Assembly: GCF_002808045.1 (NCBI RefSeq)
Contig: NZ_CP025000.1
Location: forward strand, 310,001-374,000
From: Idiomarina sp. X4
Lineage (GTDB): Bacteria; Pseudomonadota; Gammaproteobacteria; Enterobacterales; Alteromonadaceae
Length of the DNA stretch: 64,000 nt
Direction: 5' to 3'
Positions within the stretch are counted from its first letter, which is position 1, and every line of letters starts with the position of its first letter. Below are positions 1-8,380 of this stretch, piece after piece. The position numbers were made by a program, and so were the translations under genes. The notes beneath the pieces were generated by a model, which worked only from the letters and a program-made list of their open reading frames with translations, searched no databases and was not told where the DNA came from.

Positions 1-902
1 TTTTAGAGCAATTCACCGAAAAAACCGGCATTGAAGTGAATTTGTTAACCGGTAAAGCCGATGCTTTATTGGCTCGTTTAGGCTCTGAGGGTGAAAACAC
101 ACCTGCTGACTTATTCTTAACGGTTGACGCTGGAGCCTTGTACCGCGCTGTTGAAGCCGATGCATTTCAGCCTCTTAACTCAAAATTAGTGGAAAAAGCA
201 GTGCCGGAGCACTTCCGCTCGAAAGACAACTTATGGTTCGGTTTAAGCCTTCGCGCGCGCCCTATTTTTTATTCGCCAGAGCGTGTTAACCCGGAAAAGC
301 TTGAGTCTTATCTTAGCCTTGCTGACGAACAATGGGACGACCGCATTTGTATTCGCTCGTCCAACAACTTGTATAACCAGTCACTGGTTGCTGCATTGAT
401 TGAGCATCACGGCGCAGAAAAAACAGAAGCCTGGGCTGAGGACTTTGTTAGCAACTTTGCCCGCAAACCCGTCGGCGGCGACAGAGATCAAATTAAAGGC
501 GTTGCCTACGGTGTCTGCGATATCGCAGTAGCAAACACTTACTACTTCGGGCATATGCTGAACTCAGACGATGCCGATGAGCGCGAAGCTGCACAAAAAG
601 TGAAAATTTTCTGGCCAGCCCAAGATGCGCAGGGAGCTCACGTTAATGTATCGGGCATCGGTATTACCAAGCACGCAAAAAATGTTGACGAAGCTCAAAA
701 GCTTATCGAGTTTTTGGTCTCTGAAGAATCACAAAAATGGTATGCTCAGGCCAATTATGAATACCCGGTTCGAGACGGTGTTGAGTGGAGCGAAACACTT
801 CAAAAATGGGGTGAATTCAAGCAGGACGACATTTCAATGGACGTTCTGGGTGAGAACAACGGTGAAGCCGTACGTTTAATGAACCGTGCCGGCTGGCGTT
901 AA
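1..902 (+). CDS. fbpA: Ferric iron ABC transporter, periplasmic iron-binding protein (5' partial)
   Basis: The reading frame is open from the left edge (first full codon at base 3), so the signal peptide and the first part of lobe 1 lie outside the window. The protein belongs to the FbpA/FutA group of periplasmic ferric-binding proteins, which capture Fe3+ and hand it to an inner-membrane permease. The tandem tyrosines encoded at 540-545, in an ANTYYFGHM context, match the Tyr pair that coordinates Fe3+ in this family. The C-terminal part (SEESQKWYA, then EYPVRDGV) is also typical. The permease and ATPase genes follow directly, 21 and about 1650 bases downstream, which confirms the role. An apparent GTG start at 36 is internal and not real. 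Confidence 0.93.
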   Translation, partial: LEQFTEKTGIEVNLLTGKADALLARLGSEGENTPADLFLTVDAGALYRAVEADAFQPLNSKLVEKAVPEHFRSKDNLWFGLSLRARPIFYSPERVNPEKLESYLSLADEQWDDRICIRSSNNLYNQSLVAALIEHHGAEKTEAWAEDFVSNFARKPVGGDRDQIKGVAYGVCDIAVANTYYFGHMLNSDDADEREAAQKVKIFWPAQDAQGAHVNVSGIGITKHAKNVDEAQKLIEFLVSEESQKWYAQANYEYPVRDGVEWSETLQKWGEFKQDDISMDVLGENNGEAVRLMNRAGWR

Positions 903-923
903 TTTAAGCATGGAGTGTACTGC

Positions 924-2552
924 ATGAGCCGTGGCACGCTGTTACTTTTTGCCGTGGCGGTATTAATAGGGCTACCGCTTATTGTGGTGGCCCTATCTTT
1001 ATTGAATCCGCAGTGGGATATTCTTTCTCACCTTTGGCAAACCGTCATTCCTGAGTACATTAGCCACTCGCTTATTTTACTGATTTGCGTTGGGCTGGGT
1101 GTCACTGTGCTAGGCGTCAGTACAGCCTGGTGTATCAGCCAGTATGATTTTCCCGGCTGGCGTTATTTGAGCTGGGGATTGCTGTTGCCACTGGCCATGC
1201 CCGCGTACATAACCGCTTACACCTACACTGGCTTGCTTGACTACGCTGGGCCGGTTCAACAGCTCATTCGTCAAGTGTTCAACGTATCCATTGGTGACTA
1301 CTGGTTTCCAAATATCCGCAGTTTAGGCGGCGCGGTTTTCGTCCTCTGTGTCGTCCTTTACCCTTACGTGTATCTCATTACTCGCGCCGCATTTATGCAG
1401 CAGTCAACGGCCGCTTTTGAAAGTGCCAGAACGCTCGGCGCAGGCTCGTTCAAGAGCTTCTGGCGAGTAGCTATGCCGTTGGCTCGCCCGGCTATCGCAA
1501 CCGGCGTTACTCTGGCATTAATGGAAACACTGGCTGACTACGGCACTATGGAATACTTCGGCGTCACCGTTTTTACCACTGGCATCTTCAGAACCTGGTA
1601 TGGCATTGGCGACGCTCAGGGCGCATTGCAGTTATCGGCTCTGCTACTGATATTCGTCATTGTATTAATCATGATTGAACGCTACTCGCGCCGCAGAGCC
1701 CGTTTTTACCAGCAACGCTCGTCAAACCGCACGCCACAGCGACGCCCACTAAAGGGCTGGCGTGCCGGCCTCGCGTCGTTCATCTGCTGGCTGCCGGTCA
1801 TTTTAGGTTTTCTTATTCCTGCGTCGCAATTACTGTGGTGGTCTGTTGAAAAGTCGGATATTTGGCTTGAGGCGTCTTTCTGGGTATTAACAGGCAATAC
1901 ACTCTGGTTAGGCCTACTGGCCGCCTGTATTACCGTATTATTGGCCTTGTGGTTGGCTTATGGTCGCCGCCGCCATCCAACTCGTCCATTGCGCGCCGCC
2001 ATTACACTCGCCGGCATGGGATACGCCATTCCGGGCATTGTTATCGCCGTTGGACTGTTATCGCCACTGGCCTGGTTCGATCATCAAATCATCGCTGCCA
2101 GCAAATGGCTATTTGACGTGAATCCCGGGCTGATTTTCTCAGGAACCGTCATTGCTCTGCTATTCGCCTACAGCGTCCGTTTTTTGTCGGTATCGCTGCA
2201 AACCGTCAGCTCCGGGCTTGAGCAAATCACACCGCAAATGGACGACAGCGCCCGAACCCTTGGCGCCAGTGGTCGTCGCATTTTATGGAAAGTGCATTTG
2301 CCGCTTTTGAAAAGCCCCTTACTGGCTGCGCTCATTCTGGTATTGGTCGACGTCATGAAAGAGCTGCCGGCAACCTTAGTGCTGCGACCCTTCGATTTTA
2401 ATACTTTGGCCGTTCGAGCCTTTGAAATGGCTTCTGACGAGCGTTTAGCTGACGCCGGCCCTCCGGCATTAATGATAGTTGCGGTTGGGCTTATTCCAGT
2501 TATGATGCTGTCCCGGGCGCTGCGCAATAAATCCATTAAGACAGGAGATTAA
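924..2552 (+). CDS. fbpB: Ferric iron ABC transporter permease FbpB
   Basis: Inner-membrane permease of the iron importer, in which two homologous halves are fused in one chain of about 540 residues with roughly 12 hydrophobic segments. Each half carries a binding-protein-dependent-transport EAA loop where the ATPase docks: ARTLGAGSFKSFWRVAMPLA in the first half and ARTLGASGRRILWKVHLPLL in the second. I chose the ATG at 924 because GGAG at 912-915 lies 8 bases upstream; an in-frame GTG at 915 is the longer alternative. The stop is followed immediately by the fbpC start, so the two are cotranscribed and probably translationally coupled. Confidence 0.93.
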   Translation: MSRGTLLLFAVAVLIGLPLIVVALSLLNPQWDILSHLWQTVIPEYISHSLILLICVGLGVTVLGVSTAWCISQYDFPGWRYLSWGLLLPLAMPAYITAYTYTGLLDYAGPVQQLIRQVFNVSIGDYWFPNIRSLGGAVFVLCVVLYPYVYLITRAAFMQQSTAAFESARTLGAGSFKSFWRVAMPLARPAIATGVTLALMETLADYGTMEYFGVTVFTTGIFRTWYGIGDAQGALQLSALLLIFVIVLIMIERYSRRRARFYQQRSSNRTPQRRPLKGWRAGLASFICWLPVILGFLIPASQLLWWSVEKSDIWLEASFWVLTGNTLWLGLLAACITVLLALWLAYGRRRHPTRPLRAAITLAGMGYAIPGIVIAVGLLSPLAWFDHQIIAASKWLFDVNPGLIFSGTVIALLFAYSVRFLSVSLQTVSSGLEQITPQMDDSARTLGASGRRILWKVHLPLLKSPLLAALILVLVDVMKELPATLVLRPFDFNTLAVRAFEMASDERLADAGPPALMIVAVGLIPVMMLSRALRNKSIKTGD

Positions 2553-3611
2553 ATGAGTACTTTACTGAATCTCGAATCAGTCAGTATCGAGCTTTCTGGC
2601 AACCGTATTGTTGATCAGCTCAGTTTATCTCTTGCGCCCGGCGATATTGGCTGTCTATTAGGCCCTAGCGGCTGTGGCAAGACCACCTTGCTGCGAGCTA
2701 TTGCCGGTTTTAACCCGGTGTCTTCAGGGAAAATATCCTTGCACGACAAAGTTGTTTCTAGCAATTCAACGCAGTTAGCAACAGAAAAACGCAATATCGG
2801 CATGATGTTTCAAGACTTCTCGTTATTTCCCCACTTGACGGTTGAGCAGAACATTCGTTTTGGCATAGAAGACTGGAGTCAGTCAGAGCAAGAACAGCGC
2901 GTCAAAGAACTCTTGTTGCGTATCGACTTAAATGGCTATCAGAAACGGTATCCCCATGAGCTGTCAGGTGGTCAGCAGCAGCGTATCGCGCTCGCCAGAG
3001 CACTGGCGCCGAGACCGCAGCTCATGCTTTTGGATGAGCCATTTTCCAGTTTGGACGCTGAATTGCGCGAGATTCTGGCGCACGACGTTCGCCACTTATT
3101 AAAAGAGGAAAACATCACGGCACTGTTAGTTACTCACGACCAACAGGAAGCGTTTGCGATGGCTGACAAGGCCGGCGTTATGTACTCTGGTCAATTATTA
3201 CAGTGGGAAACACCCTACGAACTTTACCATGAACCAACCCATGAGTTAGTCGCCGATTTTATTGGCCGCGGTGTGCTGCTACAGGGTGAAGTAAAAGACC
3301 ACAAGCTGCACAGCGCCTTCGGTATTATTGAGCACGACGATATTAAGAAACACCCCAATATGCTGGTCAACTTTCTGGTTCGCCCGGACGACATTGTTCT
3401 GAACAAAGACAGTGCCATGAAAGCCATTGTTGTTGGTAAAGGCTTTCGCGGCTCACACTACCTTTATACGCTAGAGCTGTCAGATACCAGCCGCGTACTG
3501 GCCGTAGGTCCTTCTCATCAACCTCTCGATGATGGTGCAACCGTAGGAATAGACGTAGACTTTGACCATTTAGTAGTTTTTGACGCATCATTGTGTGAAT
3601 TGCCTGATTAA
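2553..3611 (+). CDS. fbpC: Ferric iron ABC transporter ATP-binding protein FbpC
   Basis: ATPase subunit that powers Fe3+ import through FbpB. Walker A (GPSGCGKTT) is near residues 37-45, the Q-loop (MMFQDFSLFPHLTV) near 85, the ABC signature LSGGQQQR near 135 and Walker B (LMLLDEP) just after it. The C-terminal 110 residues form the regulatory OB-like domain of the FbpC/PotA type. The length of 352 residues is normal. The ATG abuts the fbpB stop and has AGGAG at 2543-2547. A polyamine or sulfate importer would look similar at this subunit, but the FbpA-type binding protein upstream points to iron. Confidence 0.93.
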   Translation: MSTLLNLESVSIELSGNRIVDQLSLSLAPGDIGCLLGPSGCGKTTLLRAIAGFNPVSSGKISLHDKVVSSNSTQLATEKRNIGMMFQDFSLFPHLTVEQNIRFGIEDWSQSEQEQRVKELLLRIDLNGYQKRYPHELSGGQQQRIALARALAPRPQLMLLDEPFSSLDAELREILAHDVRHLLKEENITALLVTHDQQEAFAMADKAGVMYSGQLLQWETPYELYHEPTHELVADFIGRGVLLQGEVKDHKLHSAFGIIEHDDIKKHPNMLVNFLVRPDDIVLNKDSAMKAIVVGKGFRGSHYLYTLELSDTSRVLAVGPSHQPLDDGATVGIDVDFDHLVVFDASLCELPD

Positions 3612-3623
3612 AACGAGGGTCAC

Positions 3624-4565
3624 ATGGACTTCCTTATTGATAGCTGGGACTTTTCAACAAGCCCTGCCACTGCCTTTACGTCGCCGACCAGTCATCAGCC
3701 TAACTGCTGGTTCCATTTCCAACGTGACGCCGAAGGGCTTAACGAATGGTTAACTCAGGCGGGTATCCCCGAACCACTTATTGATGCCGTCCTAGAAGAA
3801 GATACGCGGCCACGTTTTCAACGTTTGAGTGATGGCTTTATTTTACTATTACGTGGCGTTAACCTGGCCAGCGGCGAATCTCCTGAGGACATGCTGAGTC
3901 TGCGTCTACTGTATTACAAAGGTGCTCTATACACCTTCAGAAAGCGCCCTTTTAAGTCTATTGCTCACCTGCGAGAACAACTGCAGAGCCAGACAGGTCC
4001 AGAGTCGTTAATGGACTTTCTCGTCAGCTTGATTGAACAAATTAATCTTAAAATTGAAGATGTAGTCTCGGCTGCTGAAGAGAAGCTCGAGCAAATTGAA
4101 GGGGAAAGCTTCGACAATACGGCTCAAATGCAATTGCAGTTAACGACATTGCACCGTCGTTTATTACGTCTAAACCGGTTTATTCGTCCACAGCTTGCCG
4201 CTTTAGAAAAACTAACAACGGAAGCCGAGCGCATTATGCCGATCGAGTTACATCAGTGGCTGATTAACGAGCGGGACACCACCCAGCGACTGTTCGAGCA
4301 AATTGACTTAATGCTCGAGCAAATTTGGATGCAGCGCGAGCAAATACAACAAGCAATAGCCGAAAAAATGAACAGGAATACCTATTGGCTGTCAGTTATT
4401 GCCGGAGTTTTCCTGCCATTAAGTTTTCTTACTGGTGTTTTTGGCATCAATATCGGCGGTATGCCTGGTGTTGAGCACGAAGATGCGTTTCTTATTTTCT
4501 GCGTCGCACTGGTTATTATTGCGGTTGTCGAATTTTTACTGCTTCGACGACTCCGGTTTTGGTAA
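3624..4565 (+). CDS. zntB: ZntB/CorA-family divalent metal transporter
   Basis: A 313-residue CorA-superfamily protein: a cytoplasmic alpha/beta domain and long helix (residues 1 to about 250) followed by two C-terminal membrane helices. The pore-loop signature is GVFGINIGGMPG, i.e. GIN where CorA has GMN. This G-x-N variant with a following GGMPG, and the short basic tail LLLRRLRFW, resemble ZntB, which moves Zn2+ across the inner membrane. Metal choice cannot be read from sequence alone. It starts only 12 bases after fbpC with CGAGGG in front, so it is probably carried on the iron-importer transcript, an unusual partner that hints at shared metal-linked control. Confidence 0.82.
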   Translation: MDFLIDSWDFSTSPATAFTSPTSHQPNCWFHFQRDAEGLNEWLTQAGIPEPLIDAVLEEDTRPRFQRLSDGFILLLRGVNLASGESPEDMLSLRLLYYKGALYTFRKRPFKSIAHLREQLQSQTGPESLMDFLVSLIEQINLKIEDVVSAAEEKLEQIEGESFDNTAQMQLQLTTLHRRLLRLNRFIRPQLAALEKLTTEAERIMPIELHQWLINERDTTQRLFEQIDLMLEQIWMQREQIQQAIAEKMNRNTYWLSVIAGVFLPLSFLTGVFGINIGGMPGVEHEDAFLIFCVALVIIAVVEFLLLRRLRFW

Positions 4566-4667
4566 AACTCTGTAAAAGTAACTCTAGTTAGACCTAAGTC
4601 GAATGGGAAATTGCGGGTAACAGAATAAGCTTGAAAGCATGAGCATTTAAGAAGTAAGGACAGTGTC

Positions 4668-6542
4668 ATGCAAGCTTATAAAAAGCTTTATTCTGAAGCC
4701 CAGCAAGACCCCGAAGGATTCTGGCTTGAACAGGCTCGTCGCCTGGATTGGTTTACCCCACCGAAAACTGCCGCCAACGTGCGCAAAAACGGCATGGCCG
4801 ACTGGTTTCCAGACGGCCGGGTTAACGTCAGTCACTTAGCATTAGACGCCCAAATTAATGTAGGCCGAGGGGACCAGGTTGCACTGTACTACGATTCTCC
4901 CGTCACCAATACGCAGGCGAACTATACCTACGGCCAACTCAAAGAAGCAGTCGCCGACTTTGCCGGAGCACTTAAAGCGCAAGGCGTTAACACCGGCGAT
5001 CGGGTCGTTATTTATTTACCAATGATTCCGCAGGCTGCTATAGCCATGCTGGCTTGTGCTCGTATTGGCGCGATTCACTCGGTGGTCTTCGGCGGTTTTG
5101 CGGCCCACGAGCTGGCCATTCGAATTGACGATGCCAAACCCAAAGCCATTGTCACCGCTTCTTGTGGTGTTGAGGTCAGTAAGGTGCTGGAATACAAACC
5201 GATTGTTGATAAAGCCATTGAAGAAGCCACTCATAAGCCAGATGCTGTCATTGTTCATCAGCGTCCTGAATGTGAGGCTGACTTAAGCAACCCTGGTGAT
5301 ATTGACTGGCAGGATGCCGTTAAAAATGCAGAACCAGCAGACCCCGTCGCACTACCGTCAACTCATCCGCTTTATATTCTCTACACCTCAGGCACTACCG
5401 GTAAACCCAAAGGTGTCGTGCGAGACCACGGTGGTTATGCAACTGCGTTAAACTTCTCCATGGACTATGTATACGGATTAAAACCCGGCGACACATTTTT
5501 TACCGCTTCGGATGTCGGCTGGGTGGTTGGACACTCCTACATTGTTTACGGCCCGTTAATTTTCGGTTGCAGCACAGTTTTGTATGAGGGTAAACCCGTC
5601 AACACCCCAGATGCGGGGGCGTTTTGGCGTATCATTGAGCAATACAAAGCCAAAGCCGTATTCTCAGCACCAACCGCATTCCGGGCGATTAAAAAGGAAG
5701 ACCCCAACGGTCAGTTTCTAAAAGAGTACGACCTTAGTTCATTAGAGCGAATTTATATGGCGGGCGAGCGGCTTGATCCTGCCACCTATGAATGGACCAC
5801 TGAGCTAACGGATAAGCCGGTTTACGATCACTGGTGGCAAACAGAAAGCGGATGGCCGATGTGCGCTAATCCAGTTGGCATTGAGCCGGCAAAAGTAAAA
5901 CCCGGTTCCTCTACCTTCCCCGTACCCGGCTATGAAATATCCGTACTTGATCCACTGGGCAAATCGGTCAATAGCAGTGAAGAAGGTGCTATTTGTGTTC
6001 GGTTACCACTGCCACCGGGCTGCCTGACAACTGTTTGGGGAGACGACGAACGCTTGCACAACAGCTACCTGAAAGCTTTCCCTGGGTATTACTGCAGTGG
6101 CGACGGTGGCTACATCGACAAAGACGGTTATGTCTTTATTATGGGACGTACCGACGATGTGATTAACGTCGCTGGTCATCGGCTTTCCACTGGAGAAATG
6201 GAAGAAATACTGGCCAGTCATCCAGCCGTTGCGGAGTGCGCCGTTGTTGGACAACCTGACGAGCTGAAAGGTGAATTACCCATTGGTTTTGTCATACTCA
6301 AAAACTCTGTCGACATTAGCCAAGAGCAGTTACAGGAAGAACTCATTCAGTCGGTCCGCAGCAAAATTGGCGCCATTGCGTGCCTGAAAACCCTACACAT
6401 TGTGCCGCGTCTGCCCAAAACACGTTCAGGAAAAATTCTGCGGCGTATTATCCGGCAGTTGGTACAGGGAAATGAAGTAGCGGTACCATCAACGATTGAC
6501 GACCCAACAAGTATTGATGCGTTAAAACAAACACTGAGTTAA
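4668..6542 (+). CDS. prpE: Propionyl-CoA synthetase (acyl-CoA synthetase PrpE)
   Basis: AMP-forming short-chain acyl-CoA synthetase that activates propionate (or acetate) with ATP and CoA. At 624 residues it matches the PrpE length. The N-terminal signature FWLEQARRLDW, the phosphate-binding loop YTSGTTGKPKGVVRDHGG and the catalytic segment YYCSGDGGYIDKDGYVFIMG are clear. Near the C-terminus PKTRSGKILRR contains the lysine that is essential for adenylation and is acylated in Salmonella PrpE. PrpE rather than Acs is favoured by the GVVRDHGG context. No 2-methylcitrate-cycle genes are nearby, so the gene is orphaned from the usual prp operon. AAGGA lies 10 bases before the ATG. Confidence 0.88.
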   Translation: MQAYKKLYSEAQQDPEGFWLEQARRLDWFTPPKTAANVRKNGMADWFPDGRVNVSHLALDAQINVGRGDQVALYYDSPVTNTQANYTYGQLKEAVADFAGALKAQGVNTGDRVVIYLPMIPQAAIAMLACARIGAIHSVVFGGFAAHELAIRIDDAKPKAIVTASCGVEVSKVLEYKPIVDKAIEEATHKPDAVIVHQRPECEADLSNPGDIDWQDAVKNAEPADPVALPSTHPLYILYTSGTTGKPKGVVRDHGGYATALNFSMDYVYGLKPGDTFFTASDVGWVVGHSYIVYGPLIFGCSTVLYEGKPVNTPDAGAFWRIIEQYKAKAVFSAPTAFRAIKKEDPNGQFLKEYDLSSLERIYMAGERLDPATYEWTTELTDKPVYDHWWQTESGWPMCANPVGIEPAKVKPGSSTFPVPGYEISVLDPLGKSVNSSEEGAICVRLPLPPGCLTTVWGDDERLHNSYLKAFPGYYCSGDGGYIDKDGYVFIMGRTDDVINVAGHRLSTGEMEEILASHPAVAECAVVGQPDELKGELPIGFVILKNSVDISQEQLQEELIQSVRSKIGAIACLKTLHIVPRLPKTRSGKILRRIIRQLVQGNEVAVPSTIDDPTSIDALKQTLS

Positions 6543-6548
6543 ACTACG

Positions 6549-6569
6549 ACCCATTGTTTGTTAATGGGT
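6549..6569 (+). other. Hairpin between prpE and the antiporter gene
   Basis: A perfect 7-bp stem, ACCCATT (6549-6555) with AATGGGT (6563-6569), and a 7-base loop, six bases after the prpE stop. No T-run follows, so it is not a standard intrinsic terminator. It buries the two upstream in-frame start candidates of the next gene (TTG 6558, ATG 6564), which favours the ATG at 6585 as the true start. Confidence 0.35.
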
Positions 6570-6584
6570 AAAACGTGGATTTCT

Positions 6585-7559
6585 ATGGTGTTATCAATCG
6601 TTGCAGTTATTATTGGTCTGGCGGTTCTGGTTTGGAGTGCTGACAAGTTTGTTGAAGGAGCCGCCGCCGTTGCTCGTCATTTAGGCATGGCGCCGTTAGT
6701 TATCGGCATGGTGATTATAGGTTTTGGTACCTCGGCGCCGGAAATGGTGGTATCAGCTTTAGCCTCTCTTGATGGCAACCCTGCATTGGCTCTTGGTAAC
6801 GCTTATGGCTCTAACATTACTAACATCGCGTTAGTGTTAGGTATCACCGCTGTCTTAGCACCTATTGCGGTCAAATCAGTGGTTATTCGCCGGGAAATGC
6901 CGGTACTTATTGGTATCACCTTACTCAGTGCTATCTTCCTGCTCGACTACCAAATTACTCGCTTCGAAGCCGGGCTGCTGTTACTCGTTTTCTTTGCTTA
7001 CATGGGGTGGTCCGTCTGGATTGGCTCGAGAAACAGTGACGACGCACTCGCCGCCGAATACACTCAAGAGCTCGACTCCCACCCTATTCCCATGAAACCC
7101 GCCATTATTTGGCTGATAGTCGGTCTTTTACTACTTATTGTCAGTTCCAGAGCGTTGGTTTGGGGAGCTATCAATATCGCGACCGCTTTAGGTGTCAGTG
7201 ATCTTGTCATCGGCCTAACTGTTGTCGCTATAGGTACGTCATTACCCGAGCTCGCCTCCGCTATTGCAGCTACGCGTAAAAACGAACATGACCTGGCCCT
7301 GGGGAATGTGATTGGCTCCAATATGTTTAACACACTAGCCGTGGTGGGTATTGCCGGTGCTATTAAGCCAATATCGCTTGAACCACTCGTGCTTAGCCGC
7401 GACTGGATAACCATGGCAGTTCTGACGTTGCTACTAATGGCTTTTGGCATACGCAAAGCCCGTCAGGGAAGAATAAATCGAGTGCATGGGGCTATTTTCA
7501 TCGTCTTGTACATTGCTTATACGCTTTACTTACTTAAGACCGGCTTTATTAACCCTTAA
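6585..7559 (+). CDS. Calcium/sodium antiporter, YrbG family
   Basis: Inner-membrane cation:calcium exchanger of the CaCA superfamily, about 324 residues from this start (E. coli YrbG has 325). It has two inverted halves of five helices. The paired alpha-repeats are visible: GFGTSAPEMVVS with GNAYGSNITNI in the first half, AIGTSLPELASA with GNVIGSNMFN in the second. The acidic residue in each GTS-x-PE motif and the Asn in each GSN motif are the ion ligands of the family. Alternative starts at 6558 (TTG) and 6564 (ATG) would add 9 or 7 residues but lie within or beside a hairpin. Physiological substrate is not provable here. Confidence 0.87.
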   Translation: MVLSIVAVIIGLAVLVWSADKFVEGAAAVARHLGMAPLVIGMVIIGFGTSAPEMVVSALASLDGNPALALGNAYGSNITNIALVLGITAVLAPIAVKSVVIRREMPVLIGITLLSAIFLLDYQITRFEAGLLLLVFFAYMGWSVWIGSRNSDDALAAEYTQELDSHPIPMKPAIIWLIVGLLLLIVSSRALVWGAINIATALGVSDLVIGLTVVAIGTSLPELASAIAATRKNEHDLALGNVIGSNMFNTLAVVGIAGAIKPISLEPLVLSRDWITMAVLTLLLMAFGIRKARQGRINRVHGAIFIVLYIAYTLYLLKTGFINP

Positions 7560-7589
7560 TAAGTAAAATAAGTACCACTCAAAAGCTAT

Positions 7590-7608
7590 TGCAAATAGTT
7601 CGCATTTG
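7590..7608. promoter_or_regulatory. Candidate Fur box upstream of bfd
   Basis: The 19 bases TGCAAATAGTTCGCATTTG form an imperfect palindrome (CAAAT at one end, ATTTG at the other) whose reverse complement resembles the AATGCGAACTATTTGC style of Fur site in marine gammaproteobacteria. It lies 37 bases before the bfd start, where repressor binding would block transcription. Iron-starvation induction of bfd through Fur is established in other gammaproteobacteria; the site itself is my inference. Confidence 0.5.
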
Positions 7609-7610
7609 AA

Positions 7611-7646
7611 ATAGACTATCACTAACTCGTTGAGGTGATAGTCTAT
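7611..7646 (+). promoter_or_regulatory. Perfect 12-bp hairpin covering the bfd Shine-Dalgarno and start
   Basis: ATAGACTATCAC (7611-7622) and GTGATAGTCTAT (7635-7646) are exact reverse complements separated by a 12-base loop. The Shine-Dalgarno GAGGTG (7632-7637) straddles the loop and the stem, and the first two bases of the bfd ATG (7645) end the stem. In RNA this would occlude ribosome entry; as DNA it would be a strong dyad operator next to the Fur-like site. Which of the two it is cannot be told from sequence. Confidence 0.72.
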
Positions 7647-7869
7647 GTACGTATGTCTTTGTAAAGGAGTCAATGATAAAACCATCCACCAGGCGGTAAG
7701 CCGTGGAGAGGTTTCGTCAATGCGTGATCTGCGCCAGCAGTTCGGTGTCGCGTCGCAATGTGGCTGCTGCAAAGACTGCGCTAAAAGTGTTCTTAACGAT
7801 GCTCTTCAGGAAAGCTTTCCGAAAAAATCTCAAGAAACTTCGCTGCCAGTATCAGTATGCTACACTTAG
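7645..7869 (+). CDS. bfd: Bacterioferritin-associated ferredoxin Bfd
   Basis: A 74-residue BFD-type [2Fe-2S] protein. The four cluster cysteines are present: C4 and C6 in MYVCLCKGVND, and the C-x2-C pair in QCGCCKDC near residue 40 (an extra Cys sits between). Bfd delivers electrons to bacterioferritin haem so that stored Fe3+ can be reduced and released to the cytosol. Two bacterioferritin genes follow 34 bases later on the same strand, as expected for a storage/mobilisation unit. The C-terminal 20 residues beyond the fold are hydrophilic and unremarkable. Confidence 0.93.
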   Translation: MYVCLCKGVNDKTIHQAVSRGEVSSMRDLRQQFGVASQCGCCKDCAKSVLNDALQESFPKKSQETSLPVSVCYT

Positions 7870-7903
7870 TTCATACATTATGAATTAAGAGGTAGCTTAA
7901 ACT

Positions 7904-8380
7904 ATGAAAGGTGATGCAAAAGTTATTCAGCAGCTCAACAAGGTGCTGACCTTAAAGCTGACCGCTATCAACCAGTATTTTCTGCACGCCCGCATGTACC
8001 AGAACTGGGGCTTCAATAGCTTAAATAAAGCGGTATATAAAGCATCCATTGAAGAAATGAAGCATGCTGATGTTATTATCGAACGCATTTTATTTCTTGA
8101 AGGTATTCCTAATTTACAAGAGCTAGGAAAGCTGTACGTTGGCGAAGAACCTCGGGAAATGCTCGAGTTAGACCACAAAGTTCAGTTTGGCGATGTCAGT
8201 GCCATTCGTGACGCCGTAAAAGTGTGCGAAGAGCACAAAGACTACGTCAGTCGTAAGGCATTAAGAGACATTTTAGACTCTCAGGAAGAACATCTTGACT
8301 GGCTGGAAACTCAAATTGATCTCATTTCTCGTCTTGGTAACGAGGTGTATTTACAAACAAAAATGGATGAGGCCGAATAA
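7904..8380 (+). CDS. bfr: Bacterioferritin subunit, haem-binding type with degenerate ferroxidase site
   Basis: A 158-residue bacterioferritin subunit (four-helix bundle, 24-mer cage). It keeps haem ligand Met52 (EEMKHAD) and ferroxidase ligands Glu51, His54 and His130. However, aligned by eye to E. coli Bfr, three diiron ligands are replaced: Glu18 by Lys (LTLKLTAINQY), Glu94 by Gln and Glu127 by Gln (DSQEEH). It should therefore bind haem and build the shell but not oxidise Fe2+ itself. The second gene, overlapping by one base, supplies the complementary subunit. Split-function Bfr pairs are known in Neisseria and Magnetospirillum. AAGAGG precedes the ATG. Confidence 0.94.
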   Translation: MKGDAKVIQQLNKVLTLKLTAINQYFLHARMYQNWGFNSLNKAVYKASIEEMKHADVIIERILFLEGIPNLQELGKLYVGEEPREMLELDHKVQFGDVSAIRDAVKVCEEHKDYVSRKALRDILDSQEEHLDWLETQIDLISRLGNEVYLQTKMDEAE

